DNA of 64,000 nucleotides from Pseudomonadota bacterium (lineage in GTDB: Bacteria; Pseudomonadota; Gammaproteobacteria; Steroidobacterales; Steroidobacteraceae): the NCBI GenBank assembly GCA_018241505.1, contig JAFEDS010000016.1, forward strand, positions 186,001 to 250,000. The letters run 5' to 3'. Position 1 is the stretch's first letter. Every line of letters starts with the position of its first letter. The notes beneath the pieces were generated by a model. That model was not told where the DNA came from and did no database searches. It saw nothing but the letters and a program-made list of their open reading frames with translations. The translations under genes and the position numbers were made by a program. Positions 44,598-54,816 of this stretch are shown piece after piece.

Positions 44598-47500
44598 GAC
44601 TGCAACTCCCAGAAGAACTTGCCGCGCGGACGGTTGTAGTGACCGATCTCGTTGAGGGTTTGCGAGTCGTACAGGCGCCCGTTCACCATCGTGTAGCGCA
44701 CCGTGTTGGTATTGTGAATGTCAGCCAGCGGGTTGCCGTCCAGCACCAGCAGGTCGGCCAGCTTCCCCACCTCGAGCGAACCGATCTGATCGTCCAGGGC
44801 CAGGGTCCTGGCTCCATTGATCGTGCCTGTGCGCAGGACATGGTAGTTGCTCATGCCGCCTTGTGAGAGGAGCCACATCTCCCAGTGCATGGCCAGACCC
44901 GCAACCTGACCGTGCGAGCCGGAGTTGATCACGACGCCTGCGTCATCCAGCTTCTTCATGGAGCGCGCCGTCGAGCGGAATCCGATGTCCCATAGCTCGT
45001 CGGCGACATTGATTGTGGTCATGTTCCGTACATAGGGCGGCGCCCCATAAGGAGTCGCAATCGAGCTGTAGCCGCTGGTCACCACCTGAACGAATTTCTG
45101 CAGTTTCGGATCCTCCCAACTCCGGGTGGTCTGATAGAGGTAATTCTCGCCCATGGTCTCCCCGAACAGCACCACGAGCGTCGGCGTGTGCGACACCTTG
45201 CCATGGGCCATGAGCTGCACGACATCGTCGTAGTAGGTCGGCACAGGCATGTTGTGCTGCAGGTTGGTGTTGCCATCGAGAATCATCGTCAGGTTGTTGT
45301 AGAAGTGACTCTCCCCCTCCACGTCCACCATGACACCGGCTTCCCGGCCGGCCTCAATCAGTTCCTGCCGCTGGCTGCGCATCGGCTGGCGATAGCTCTT
45401 CACGATGGTGCCGCCGAGCGCATTTTTTCGCGCCATGAAGGCCTGTGCGTCCGCGACGCTGTCAATCGGCAGGTAGGCGGAATCCGCTTTACCGGGCCGC
45501 CCGTAGGCCACCATCCCCGAATCGATACCGCGCGGGCCTACCATATCGCCCGTCTCAGTCATCTCACTCATGGAGTACGTGGGCAGCTCGGATGTGTAAG
45601 GGTCATAGTTGGTCGTCACCCCGTACGCGAGATCGGCGTAGCGGCTCGGCTGCTTCTGCGGCATCAAGCCCGAAGAAGTGTAGTAACAGTTGTCGATGTG
45701 ACCGTGCATATCGACCAGTCCGGGCATGATGGTTTTACCATCCGCCGGAACTACTTTCGCATCGGCCGGAACGGCTACCTGATCGGCGGGGCCGACGGCA
45801 ACGATGCGGTTCCCGCGAACCACTACCGTGCCATTCTCGATCACCTGCTCTCCAACCATGGTGATGAGGCGCGCGTGAGTAAATGCCAGGGTTCCGGAGG
45901 GAATGTCGGGAGGCACCACGAGGCCAACCTGTTCCGTCGCGCCAGATACGATTTGCTCGCGAGCATCAGCGGTGTAGAGAGTCGGTCCGAGTAACCAGTG
46001 AAGTACCTTTGAGTCCGAGCTCCAGGTCAGCGCGTAACCACCCAGCTTGGTGAGCTGCGTGACCGGCGCTTCAGTACTGTTGGCCGCCACCCGGAGCGGC
46101 GAGCCGGTTTCGCGATACGGCACCAGGTAATATTGCTGCCGATCCCGGAAAGCGAGCCAGTGCAGGTCCGGACTGATACGCAGCTCGGATGTATCGGCGT
46201 CTCGCGTCGCCGCGTGAACACGTTTGTTGTTGCCCGAGAGGTCGACGCTTTCCAGGGTCGTGATCAGATCGTGATCTGTGTAGGTGGATACTGTGTGGTA
46301 TGCGCGTTGCCCATCCGGTGCGAACATCGGCGCCTCGCCAGGTCCGGCAATCCGGTGGGGAACACCGTCGCGCAAATCCAGCCAGTACATTCCAGGTTCC
46401 CCATCATGCCCACCCAGGCATCGATCGCCTTCGCTGATTTCGTAGAGCAACCGCGTGCCGTCGCGGGAAAAGGCAGGGCTTCGTAACACGCCGGCACTCG
46501 CCACCACCGTTCTGGACGAGTGCCCAAGCGACTCGATGCGAAGTTGCGCCTTGCGCTCGTCGTTCCATTCAACAAATGCAACACTGCGTCCGTCGGGCGA
46601 GTACACCGGATCGAATTCGAGGGAAGAGCCGTTCGTGAGCCGTTCCGGCTTACCGCCGGGAAGCGTCTTGCGCCACAGATGTCCCAGGGCCTGGAAGACC
46701 ACACTCCGTCCGTCCGGGGCGTAGGCAACTTCCCGAATGGCCTTGACAGTAATCTGTTTAGGAACCAGCTCGTGCCGAAACCGCGGCGGCACCACCAACT
46801 GGTGGTGTGCGTGCACGGTAAAGGGAATCGGCACCGCCTCTCCTGTTTGCATATCGACCTTGAAGAGCTTGCCCCGGCCCCAGATCGCGACATGCCGGCT
46901 GTCGGGAAACCAGCCAAACTGTGGGTAGTAGTTCCCCTGGCCTATGAAATCGGATTGGTCGTCGCGATCGAGCCCCGCGAACAAGGGGGTCTGCTCCCGC
47001 GTCGCGATGTCATAGCGAAACAGGACTGTCTTAGCCTCGACCCGGCGGACAAACGCAATGTAGCGGCCATCCGGTGACGGCTCAGGCGTCGTCGCGCCCC
47101 CAAACCCGCCAATCAGGCCTTCAGTTTCCCCGCTGCCGATCTCGCGCCGCTTGATTTCGAAGTTCTCATGATTCGCGTCGATATAGATGTTCGACTGATG
47201 TGGCGGGGTAATCTTCTCGGTGTAGTAGACGTAGCGACCGTCAGGTGAAAACTGCGCCTCATGCACGTTCTCACCCACCGTTGGCATCGGTACGAGCAGT
47301 TGCCCTGCTCCGCCGGCGAGGTCATAGAGCCGGATCTCCGAGTTGTGCAGCTTATCCGCGCTCGCGTACAGGCGCGCGCCTGCGACAAACGTTCCGCCGG
47401 CTCCCCACGCGGGCCCGGTCATAATCTGAGTTGTTTCGTGCGTCACCTGCCGGGGCTGTGAGCCGTCGGCTTTGGAGATCCAGAGGTTATCGCTGCCGGA

Positions 47501-47797
47501 GGCGTCGCTCAAAAACAGGAGAGACTGGCCATCGGGACTGTACCTGGGCGTGCGTTGCATTGCCGGGCCGCCCTGCAGAAGCTGCGCGTCTCCTCCGGCT
47601 GCCGGTATTTCGTAGATGTCACCCAGCAGATCGAACGCGATGGCGCGGCCGTCGGGACTGACTGCAACACTCATCCACGTTCCTTCGGTGACAGTAAAGT
47701 CGGCATCCGTGTGGGGGCGATTCATATTTGTAACATCCCATGGGGCCGCGGCGAGTTGTGTCGCAGCGCCCAGGGCTAGTAGCCAGGCGAGCTTCAT
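44555..47797 (-). CDS. Exported beta-propeller/amidohydrolase fusion (copy A)
   Basis: 1080 residues. A signal peptide (LAWLLALGAATQLAAA) is followed by a TolB/DPP-like propeller of about 600 residues with repeats such as VSPDGRAIAFDLLGDIY, YSPDGQSLLFLSDASGSDNLW and YSPDGRSVAFVEW. The C-terminal 430 residues are an amidohydrolase: LTHARLITMVG, metal motif VDMHGHIDNC, lysine in TIVKSYRQP, His in EGESHFYNN and SGSHGQVAG. It is probably periplasmic and cuts amide or peptide-like bonds. The ATG at 47797 overlaps the stop of its paralogue upstream (ATGA). Confidence 0.88.
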   Translation of the reverse strand: MKLAWLLALGAATQLAAAPWDVTNMNRPHTDADFTVTEGTWMSVAVSPDGRAIAFDLLGDIYEIPAAGGDAQLLQGGPAMQRTPRYSPDGQSLLFLSDASGSDNLWISKADGSQPRQVTHETTQIMTGPAWGAGGTFVAGARLYASADKLHNSEIRLYDLAGGAGQLLVPMPTVGENVHEAQFSPDGRYVYYTEKITPPHQSNIYIDANHENFEIKRREIGSGETEGLIGGFGGATTPEPSPDGRYIAFVRRVEAKTVLFRYDIATREQTPLFAGLDRDDQSDFIGQGNYYPQFGWFPDSRHVAIWGRGKLFKVDMQTGEAVPIPFTVHAHHQLVVPPRFRHELVPKQITVKAIREVAYAPDGRSVVFQALGHLWRKTLPGGKPERLTNGSSLEFDPVYSPDGRSVAFVEWNDERKAQLRIESLGHSSRTVVASAGVLRSPAFSRDGTRLLYEISEGDRCLGGHDGEPGMYWLDLRDGVPHRIAGPGEAPMFAPDGQRAYHTVSTYTDHDLITTLESVDLSGNNKRVHAATRDADTSELRISPDLHWLAFRDRQQYYLVPYRETGSPLRVAANSTEAPVTQLTKLGGYALTWSSDSKVLHWLLGPTLYTADAREQIVSGATEQVGLVVPPDIPSGTLAFTHARLITMVGEQVIENGTVVVRGNRIVAVGPADQVAVPADAKVVPADGKTIMPGLVDMHGHIDNCYYTSSGLMPQKQPSRYADLAYGVTTNYDPYTSELPTYSMSEMTETGDMVGPRGIDSGMVAYGRPGKADSAYLPIDSVADAQAFMARKNALGGTIVKSYRQPMRSQRQELIEAGREAGVMVDVEGESHFYNNLTMILDGNTNLQHNMPVPTYYDDVVQLMAHGKVSHTPTLVVLFGETMGENYLYQTTRSWEDPKLQKFVQVVTSGYSSIATPYGAPPYVRNMTTINVADELWDIGFRSTARSMKKLDDAGVVINSGSHGQVAGLAMHWEMWLLSQGGMSNYHVLRTGTINGARTLALDDQIGSLEVGKLADLLVLDGNPLADIHNTNTVRYTMVNGRLYDSQTLNEIGHYNRPRGKFFWELQSYKGFDWNGAWAYE

Positions 47798-50700
47798 TGG
47801 CCACCCCACGAAGAGTTCCAATCAATATGGGGGTTGCGGTGGACCTCCCAGTAGAAGCGGCCCCGCGGCCGGTTGTAGTTGCCGATCTCGTTCATGGTCG
47901 CTGCATCGTACAGGCGGCCATTGACCATGGTGTAGTGCACCGAGCTCGTGTTGTGAATGTCCTCGAGGGGATTGCGATCGAGCACAATCAGATCGGCAAG
48001 CTTTCCCGGCTCGATCGAGCCGAGCTCTGCGTCCACGCCCAGTGAATTGGCACCGTTCAGTGTAGCCGTCCGCAGGACGCGCAGATTGCTCATGCCGCCC
48101 TGCGAAAGAAGCCACATCTCCCAATGCAACGCGAGGCCCGCGAGCTGGCCGTGCGAACCTGCGTTGATGACTACACCCGCATCGTCGAGTTTCTTGATTG
48201 AGCGGGCCACGGAGCGGAATCCGATGTCGTAGATTTCATCGGCCGCGTGAATTGACGTCATGTTACGTACGTAGGGCGGAGCCCCGTAAGGCGTGCCCAA
48301 TGGACTGTATCCGCTGAGGGTCTGCTGCACGAAAGTGGCGACTTTGGGTTCCTTCCAGGCTTGCGTTGTCTGGTAAAGGTAGTTTTCGCCGAACAGCTCG
48401 CCGAATGCCACGACGAGCGTCGGCGTGTTGTGGGCGCCCGCTTTGGACATGAGCTGTACGACGTCGTCGTAGTAGTTGGCCACCGGCAGGTTGTGCTCCA
48501 GATTGGTATGACCATCCAGGACAAAGGTGATGTTGTTGTAGAAATGGCTCTCGCCTTCGACCACGACATTGATACCGGTCGCGCGTGCGGCCTTGATGAG
48601 CATCTGCCGCTGATAGCGGGCGGGTTGCTTGTAGCTCTTGATGGCGAAGCCGCCGAGCGCCTGTTTGCGCGCGAGAATATTCTGCGCATCGGCATAAGTT
48701 TCGATGGGCACGTACAGAAAGTCTGCCTTTTGAGCGCGGCCGTAGATGGCCGCACCGGTCCCGATCCAGCGGGGGCCGACCGTCAAACCGGCCAGCGTGG
48801 CCTCGGTACTTTCATAACTGGTCAGCTCGTTTGGATACGGATCGAAATTGGTCGTCACCCCGTAGGAGAGCGCGGCATAGCGCAGCGGTTGCTTTTGCGG
48901 GAGGGTGCCAGTCTCATAGCAACAGTCGATGTGACCGTGTGAATCAATGAGGCCGGGCATCAAGGTTTTGCCGGTGATGTCTATGACCTTCGCATTGCGC
49001 GGGATCGCCACAGAGTCGCTGCTGCCGACGGCTGTGATCCGATTCCCCTCGACCAACACGGTGCCCTTGTCGATAACCTCGTCGCCCCGCATGGTGATGA
49101 GTCGGGCATTCACGAACGCCACGGCACCTTGGGGTACGTCGGCGGGAAGGCTGAGGCCAATTGAAGCGAACGGCCGCTCGGCGACCAGCGCAGGCGACCG
49201 CGCGCTGCCTGGCGCCATCCGCGACTCACTGCCGGCCGCCGCAAGGGCCGACCGCTGACCAACGCTTGCCTCGAACAAGTCCGCCCCCAGCGACCACGTG
49301 ACCGCCGACGAATCCGCCGCCCACGTCAGCCCAAACCCACCCCGGGTGGTCAGGGCAAGAACGGGGATGTCCGATGTGGCCGCGGAAAGCAGCAGCGCGG
49401 CGCCCGTCTCGTGGTACCGCGCAATGAAGTACTGCTGGCGGTCACGAAACGCGATCCAACGCAGGTCCGGGCTCAGGCGCAGGTCGGACGTATCTGCATT
49501 GGGTGTGCGAACATGCTCACGCTTGTCATATCCTTCGAGAGTCGCACTCCACAGATGTTGGACGACGGAAGACTCGGAATAGTCCTGGACTACGTAGTAG
49601 ATTCTTTGCCCATCGGGCGAGAACATCGGAGCATCATCGCCGTCGGCCACGAAGTGACTCGCGCCGCCGCTGTCGTTCACCCAGAAAATGCCCGGCTTCG
49701 CGCGGTCACCACCCATGCTGACATCCGCGTGTTGGACTCGATAGACCACTCGCTTGCCGTCGCGGGAAAACTGGGGCTGTCGGATAACCCCGGGGCTCGT
49801 CGCAATCGTTTTGGGATGGCCGCCGTTGCTGTCCGACACTATGAGAGCGCTGCCCTTCGCATCGTCCCACTCCACGAACGCGGTCCTGCGGCCATCGTTC
49901 GCGAAGGCGGGATCGAATTGCGAAGTCGGCGTTTTGCTGAACGCGACCGGTGACCCATCGGGAAGGCTCTTGCGCCACAGGCGTCCTACAGCAGTGAACA
50001 CGAGGGTACGCCTGTCCGGCGATACCGCGAGATTGCGAACGGCTCGAACGGTGACCTGCGTCGGCGCCATCTCGTGTTTGAATCGGACCGGCTGAATGAT
50101 CTGGTGGTGTGCCTTCACATTGAACGGGATCTGCGCCGCGGCGCCCGTATCCATATCAATGTTGAAGAGCTTGCCTTTGGCCCAGATGGCAACGTGGCGG
50201 TTATCGGGGAACCAGGCGAAATGCGGGTAGTAGTGCCCATGAGGCACCCAGTCGGCTTGCAGGTCCCGGTCGAGCTCGTTGTACACCGGACGCTGCTCAT
50301 GGGTCGCCAGGTCCAGCACGAACAGGACCGTCCGGGTCATCACCCTGCGCACGAACGCGAGCCGCCGGCCGTCCTGCGATACTTCCGACGCTATGGCACC
50401 CCCGAAGCCGCTCAGCAGCTCATCAACCGCACCACTGTGCAGGTCCCGGCGCTCAATCCCAAAGTTGATATGGTTCGCATCGGAAAACACGATGGGTGAA
50501 GTCAGCCGTTGGGTGTAGAACGCGTACCGGCCGTCGCGGGAGAAGTTCACTTCCTGCACGTCGCGTTGATTTTGCGGAACGGGTACGAGAACTCGCCCCC
50601 CTCCGCGTGGCGCACCGTTCACATCGAACACGCGGATTTCGGACGAGTTCACACGGGGGTAGGTCGAGTCAATCTTGGAGGCTGCGACACCCTGCCCGTC

Positions 50701-51150
50701 CGCGGTCCAGGCCGGCCCCATCAACAGATCGACGCTCTCGTGGGTAATCTGCCGCGCGCCGGAACCATCCGGATTGCAAATCCAGAGATTGTCGGAGCCG
50801 CTCGCGTCGCTCAGGTACAGCAGCCGGGTTCCGTCCAGGCTGAAGGTCGCGGCACGCTGCATTGCTGCGCCGCCGGCTATCAGAGTTGCATTGCCTCCCG
50901 TGGCGGGGATCGAGTAGATATCGCCCAGCAGGTCGAACACGATCGAGTGGCCGTCGGGGCTCACATCCACATTCATCCAGGTGCCCTGATCGACCGTGAG
51001 CTCGATGTCGGCCTGCGGCTCACCAGGCTGGCTGATATCCCACTCGTTGCCAGCCGGCGGGGGCGCGGCATGGACCTCCATAGGGCCGAGAATCAGCCCC
51101 AGCATGCAAGCGCCGAGCGCCGCCCCTACCGTTTGCCTGTAATTGCCCAT
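47794..51150 (-). CDS. Exported beta-propeller/amidohydrolase fusion (copy B)
   Basis: 1118 residues from ATG 51150, with a signal peptide (LGACMLGLILGPMEVHA). The layout equals copy A: GTWMNVDVSPDGHSIVFDLLGDIY at the start of the propeller, then an amidohydrolase with IDSHGHIDCC, FAIKSYKQP, EGESHFYNN and NAGSHGQLAG. An alanine/serine-rich linker of about 30 residues (ARSPALVAERPF region) is extra relative to copy A. Tandem, translationally coupled paralogues suggest related but distinct substrates or a heteromer. Both are divergent from a TonB receptor 184 bp away, which probably delivers the substrate. Confidence 0.88.
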   Translation of the reverse strand: MGNYRQTVGAALGACMLGLILGPMEVHAAPPPAGNEWDISQPGEPQADIELTVDQGTWMNVDVSPDGHSIVFDLLGDIYSIPATGGNATLIAGGAAMQRAATFSLDGTRLLYLSDASGSDNLWICNPDGSGARQITHESVDLLMGPAWTADGQGVAASKIDSTYPRVNSSEIRVFDVNGAPRGGGRVLVPVPQNQRDVQEVNFSRDGRYAFYTQRLTSPIVFSDANHINFGIERRDLHSGAVDELLSGFGGAIASEVSQDGRRLAFVRRVMTRTVLFVLDLATHEQRPVYNELDRDLQADWVPHGHYYPHFAWFPDNRHVAIWAKGKLFNIDMDTGAAAQIPFNVKAHHQIIQPVRFKHEMAPTQVTVRAVRNLAVSPDRRTLVFTAVGRLWRKSLPDGSPVAFSKTPTSQFDPAFANDGRRTAFVEWDDAKGSALIVSDSNGGHPKTIATSPGVIRQPQFSRDGKRVVYRVQHADVSMGGDRAKPGIFWVNDSGGASHFVADGDDAPMFSPDGQRIYYVVQDYSESSVVQHLWSATLEGYDKREHVRTPNADTSDLRLSPDLRWIAFRDRQQYFIARYHETGAALLLSAATSDIPVLALTTRGGFGLTWAADSSAVTWSLGADLFEASVGQRSALAAAGSESRMAPGSARSPALVAERPFASIGLSLPADVPQGAVAFVNARLITMRGDEVIDKGTVLVEGNRITAVGSSDSVAIPRNAKVIDITGKTLMPGLIDSHGHIDCCYETGTLPQKQPLRYAALSYGVTTNFDPYPNELTSYESTEATLAGLTVGPRWIGTGAAIYGRAQKADFLYVPIETYADAQNILARKQALGGFAIKSYKQPARYQRQMLIKAARATGINVVVEGESHFYNNITFVLDGHTNLEHNLPVANYYDDVVQLMSKAGAHNTPTLVVAFGELFGENYLYQTTQAWKEPKVATFVQQTLSGYSPLGTPYGAPPYVRNMTSIHAADEIYDIGFRSVARSIKKLDDAGVVINAGSHGQLAGLALHWEMWLLSQGGMSNLRVLRTATLNGANSLGVDAELGSIEPGKLADLIVLDRNPLEDIHNTSSVHYTMVNGRLYDAATMNEIGNYNRPRGRFYWEVHRNPHIDWNSSWGGQ

Positions 51151-51334
51151 GGTGTCCTTTGAGATTCCGCAAGACACCCATGATGCCGCCAATCATCGGG
51201 CGGCGAGACGCGAAAAAGGCAGGCTCTGGTGCGAAATGCGCACCGCACACCTCGCCTTTGTCATCTGCCGGGCAGGCGGCGTCGAACTATTCTCAATGCC
51301 AACATTCGGGGGAGTCATCGAGGATCGTTCCACA

Positions 51335-53434
51335 ATGAAATCATCTCAACGAGCCTGGTCGAGCTGCAGTGTCGCGGCGCTTTCACTTGCGGTACCCGCT
51401 ATTGCCCTGGCAGCAGACGACGCAGTACTCGAAGAAGTCGTGGTCACGGCACAGAAGCGCACAGAACGTCTGATCGACGTGCCCATGAGCATCACCGCCA
51501 TCAGTGGCGATGATGTGATCCAACGCGGATTGAATTCGGTTCAGGACCTGGCATTCGCCGTACCGGGCATGGCTACGCGCGAGGACGGTCCGGGCTCATA
51601 CACAATCTTCATGCGCGGGCTGAGCAATCAGTACGGCAACGGAGCGCTCGTCAGCCTGTACGAAGACGAGGCTCCCCTGACGCTCACGGGATTCGACCAG
51701 ATGGATGTACGGCCGCTCGACATCGAGCGCGTCGAAGTGCTGAAGGGCCCGCAAGGCACCCTGTATGGCCAGGGAGCTGTAGCCGGTGCGATTCGTTACA
51801 TCACGCGCGATCCGGTCCTCGATGCCTACCAGGGAAGCGTGGAGGCTTCACTGGCAACGGTGGATGGAGGTAGCGGCAAGTGGACCGAGACCGGCATCGT
51901 GAACCTCCCGGTCGTCGAGAATGTGCTCGGCGTCCGACTCGCGGTAACGAAGGAAAACGGGGGCGGTTGGCAGGATCAACCGCAGGCCGGCATCTTCAAT
52001 GGCAACGGCCAGGATCTCATCAACGCCCGTTTCAAAGCGCTGTGGAAACCCACCGATGCCCTCACGGTGAAGGCCATGGTGTCCGCCTTCCATGACGAGA
52101 CGCGCCTCGGACTGGGCTACGAGAATCCCGATCACACCGTGCCGGTGGCGGTCGATCCGGCCCGGGTGCTGATTCCCAAGAAGTTCGGCTACAACTTGTA
52201 CAACCTGGATGTGATCTACGATTTCAGTTGGGCCGAGCTGCTGAGCTCGTCCACCTACATCCATCACGAGCATCGCTATCCCTTCTCGTATTTCGGCGGC
52301 CCGGAAACCATCTACCAAGGTGCTCTCGAAGGGACGGATGCGCGCTCCGTGGAAGCGAATCAGTTCACCGAAGAGGTGCGCCTGTCCTCACGCGGGACGG
52401 GTCCTTTCCACTGGACCGTGGGTGGCTTCTATCGCAATCTGCACGATGACCTCTTTGCCCTGTACGATACGTTGTATGCCGGCGCCCTCTTCTCGAACCT
52501 GACATACACCACCAACGACAAATACGACCAGGTCTCGCTCTTCGGCGATGCCTCGTATCAATTGACGCACCGCTGGCAGGTCGGCGTCGGGGCTCGCTAT
52601 TTCAGGGACGACACTTCCGAGTTCGACGGAACGACGACCCAGTGGGGCCGTTTCCACTCCACCGATCCACGCGGCTACACTTCCTACAAGATCACCGACA
52701 ACGTCAATGTCTACGGCAGCGTGTCCAAGGGATTCCGCAGCGGCGGCTTCAATCTCAGCGGACAACCCAGCTATGGACCGGAGTCCCTGATCAGTTACGA
52801 GCTGGGCAGCAAGGGCTCTCTGGCCGGCAACACGGTCAACTACGAGATTGCAGGGTACTACAGCGACTACTCGAACATGCTGCGCCGGGGCCTGATACTC
52901 GCGGACAACGCGGGCGCGCCAACGCTGGAGCAACTGACCAGCAACGTCGGAACGGTGCACATCTACGGTGTTGAGGGCGGAATCACCTGGCGGGCAACCA
53001 GAAAGCTGACCTTGAATACGACGGCATCGTGGATTCACAGCCGCATCGTCTCGGTGAATGCCACTGACGCCACCAACATCGCCGGCGACCAGGTGGACTA
53101 CGTACCGAAGTTCGCTTTCACCGCCGGTGTAAACTACGACATCCACTGGACCAGCAAGCTGCCGGGATTCATCCGGCTCGATTACAGCTACCGCGACAAG
53201 GTAGACTATGTCGATCGGACGAGCTTCCCGGCAGAGAACCTTCCCCAAACTTCCGATGCGATCTCGGTGCTCGACGGACGCATGGGAGCTACGTGGGGCA
53301 ATGCTACCTGCGAAATCTACGGCACCAATCTGACGAACGAGAATCGCTGGGTGGATCCCTATCACGCCTGGTCGAATGCCAACAGAACGCGCCCGCGGAC
53401 CGTAGGCATCAAGATCGGTTATCAATTCAACTGA
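51335..53434 (+). CDS. TonB-dependent receptor
   Basis: 699 residues from ATG 51335, just before a clear signal peptide (SSCSVAALSLAVPAIALA). The plug starts with LEEVVVTAQKRTERLIDVPMS and has KGPQGTLYGQGAVAGAIRYI; the barrel ends in RPRTVGIKIGYQFN. I reject the in-frame extension to 51143, which would overlap the opposite gene. The receptor is divergent from the two giant amidohydrolases and is followed 17 bp later by an exported NylC-type hydrolase, so it probably brings an amide-linked oligomer or conjugate into the periplasm. Confidence 0.9.
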   Translation: MKSSQRAWSSCSVAALSLAVPAIALAADDAVLEEVVVTAQKRTERLIDVPMSITAISGDDVIQRGLNSVQDLAFAVPGMATREDGPGSYTIFMRGLSNQYGNGALVSLYEDEAPLTLTGFDQMDVRPLDIERVEVLKGPQGTLYGQGAVAGAIRYITRDPVLDAYQGSVEASLATVDGGSGKWTETGIVNLPVVENVLGVRLAVTKENGGGWQDQPQAGIFNGNGQDLINARFKALWKPTDALTVKAMVSAFHDETRLGLGYENPDHTVPVAVDPARVLIPKKFGYNLYNLDVIYDFSWAELLSSSTYIHHEHRYPFSYFGGPETIYQGALEGTDARSVEANQFTEEVRLSSRGTGPFHWTVGGFYRNLHDDLFALYDTLYAGALFSNLTYTTNDKYDQVSLFGDASYQLTHRWQVGVGARYFRDDTSEFDGTTTQWGRFHSTDPRGYTSYKITDNVNVYGSVSKGFRSGGFNLSGQPSYGPESLISYELGSKGSLAGNTVNYEIAGYYSDYSNMLRRGLILADNAGAPTLEQLTSNVGTVHIYGVEGGITWRATRKLTLNTTASWIHSRIVSVNATDATNIAGDQVDYVPKFAFTAGVNYDIHWTSKLPGFIRLDYSYRDKVDYVDRTSFPAENLPQTSDAISVLDGRMGATWGNATCEIYGTNLTNENRWVDPYHAWSNANRTRPRTVGIKIGYQFN

Positions 53435-53451
53435 GGATGCGTGTGAAGCCG

Positions 53452-54816
53452 ATGAGCAACAAGCGGTTCGTTCTGGCGGCGGCCGTGAGCGCGGCGCTGG
53501 CATCGGCCAGCTCCCAGGCCGCGGACCAGTCAACCCTCACACCGGTAGTGAATGCCGGCCAGCAAACCTTACAGTTTGATTGGCCGGCCATCCGCGTCGG
53601 CACCGCCGAGTACGAAGACGGTCCGACTGGCGTGACCGTCATTCATTTCCCCAAACGGGCACTGGGGGCGGTGGACGTTCGCGGTGGCGGACCAGGTACC
53701 GTCAACACCGACTATCTGCGCCTAGGCTACGACACGCCCGAATTGGACGCCGTCGTATTCTCGGGAGGATCGTGGTACGGCCTCGAATCCATCACGGCCG
53801 TGGGCACAGCGCTCAAGGATGATGGGGTCCGCAGTGGCGACTGGACAAATCTCGCCCTGTCGGTCGGCGCGATCATCTACGACCTGGGCGATCGCCGCCT
53901 GAACGAAATCTACCCCGACAAGCGCCTGGCGCAGGCCGCGCTGCGCGCGGACCGCCCCGGCATTTTTCCATTGGGATCCCACGGCGCGGGCCGGTTTGCG
54001 AAGACGGGCGGCCTGTTTGGCTGCAATGCTTTTTCCGGACAAGGCGCGGCATTCCGACAGACCGGGGAGGTCAAGATTGCCGCCTTTGTGGTGGTCAATG
54101 CGCTCGGGGTCGTGACGCGGCGTGATGGCCGCGTCGCGGCCTGCTACGGCGATACCCATTGGAGCAAGGACCTGCGTGCGACCGATCTTCTCGCGAGCTA
54201 CCCCGACAGCCGCAAGCCCGGGACCACCGTTCCGGCAAGCAATGAAGGTAAACGCAATACCACCGTCAGCCTGATTGTGACCAACCAGAAGCTCAATCCA
54301 GCCGAGTTGCAACGCCTGGCGACCCACGTTCACAGCTCCATGAGCCGCGCCATAACTCCCTTTGCAACCGAATTCGACGGCGATGTGTTGTATGCAGTGA
54401 GCACCGGCGAACTGGATCCTGCCAAGTCTCCCGGCCTGCCCAATATCGATCTCGACGTGGAAGGTGCGGAGCTGATGTGGGACGCGATACTGGCTTCCGT
54501 GCCTGCCCAACCAGGTTTTCCGCACGTGCCGCGCGAGGTCGAGCTAAGCGGGTCCGCGTTGCAGGAATACACAGGCGAATACACATTCAGTCAATTCGCC
54601 CGCTTGCGGATTACTACCGAGCACAACAAGCTGTTTGCGCAGGCGACGGGACCGCGGACAGTCTATGGTATCGGCCAGAGCGCCCCCACGGAGCTTCAGG
54701 CGCTCTCTCCCACCGACTTCACGGTCGTGGGCCGATATCCCCTCGTCCTGCATTTCGAAGCGCCCGGCAAGCTCGTAATCAATCCAGGCGATTGGCAACA
54801 GATGGCAACGAAGTGA
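53452..54816 (+). CDS. P1/DmpA-family N-terminal nucleophile hydrolase, NylC-like, with extra C-terminal domain
   Basis: 454 residues with a Sec signal (FVLAAAVSAALASASSQA). The P1 fold is clear: VTVIHFPKRALGAVDVRGGGPGT, VFSGGSWYGLESI and GRFAKTGGLFGCNAF. The self-cleavage site is Asn269/Thr270 (RNTTVSL), with Asp309 and Asp311 (DGDVLYAV) 39 and 41 residues after the Thr; this equals the Thr267, Asp306, Asp308 triad spacing of the nylon oligomer hydrolase NylC. DmpA and BapA relatives use Ser instead. About 100 C-terminal residues (LSGSALQEYTGEYTFSQF onward) resemble the DUF3471-type domain found on serine hydrolases. ATG 53437 is an alternative start. Confidence 0.85.
   Translation: MSNKRFVLAAAVSAALASASSQAADQSTLTPVVNAGQQTLQFDWPAIRVGTAEYEDGPTGVTVIHFPKRALGAVDVRGGGPGTVNTDYLRLGYDTPELDAVVFSGGSWYGLESITAVGTALKDDGVRSGDWTNLALSVGAIIYDLGDRRLNEIYPDKRLAQAALRADRPGIFPLGSHGAGRFAKTGGLFGCNAFSGQGAAFRQTGEVKIAAFVVVNALGVVTRRDGRVAACYGDTHWSKDLRATDLLASYPDSRKPGTTVPASNEGKRNTTVSLIVTNQKLNPAELQRLATHVHSSMSRAITPFATEFDGDVLYAVSTGELDPAKSPGLPNIDLDVEGAELMWDAILASVPAQPGFPHVPREVELSGSALQEYTGEYTFSQFARLRITTEHNKLFAQATGPRTVYGIGQSAPTELQALSPTDFTVVGRYPLVLHFEAPGKLVINPGDWQQMATK

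Noticed and set aside
53293-53451. Upstream extension of the P1 hydrolase frame into the TonB receptor gene
   Set aside because: It would bury the signal peptide; the receptor end in this region is well supported by its C-terminal strand.
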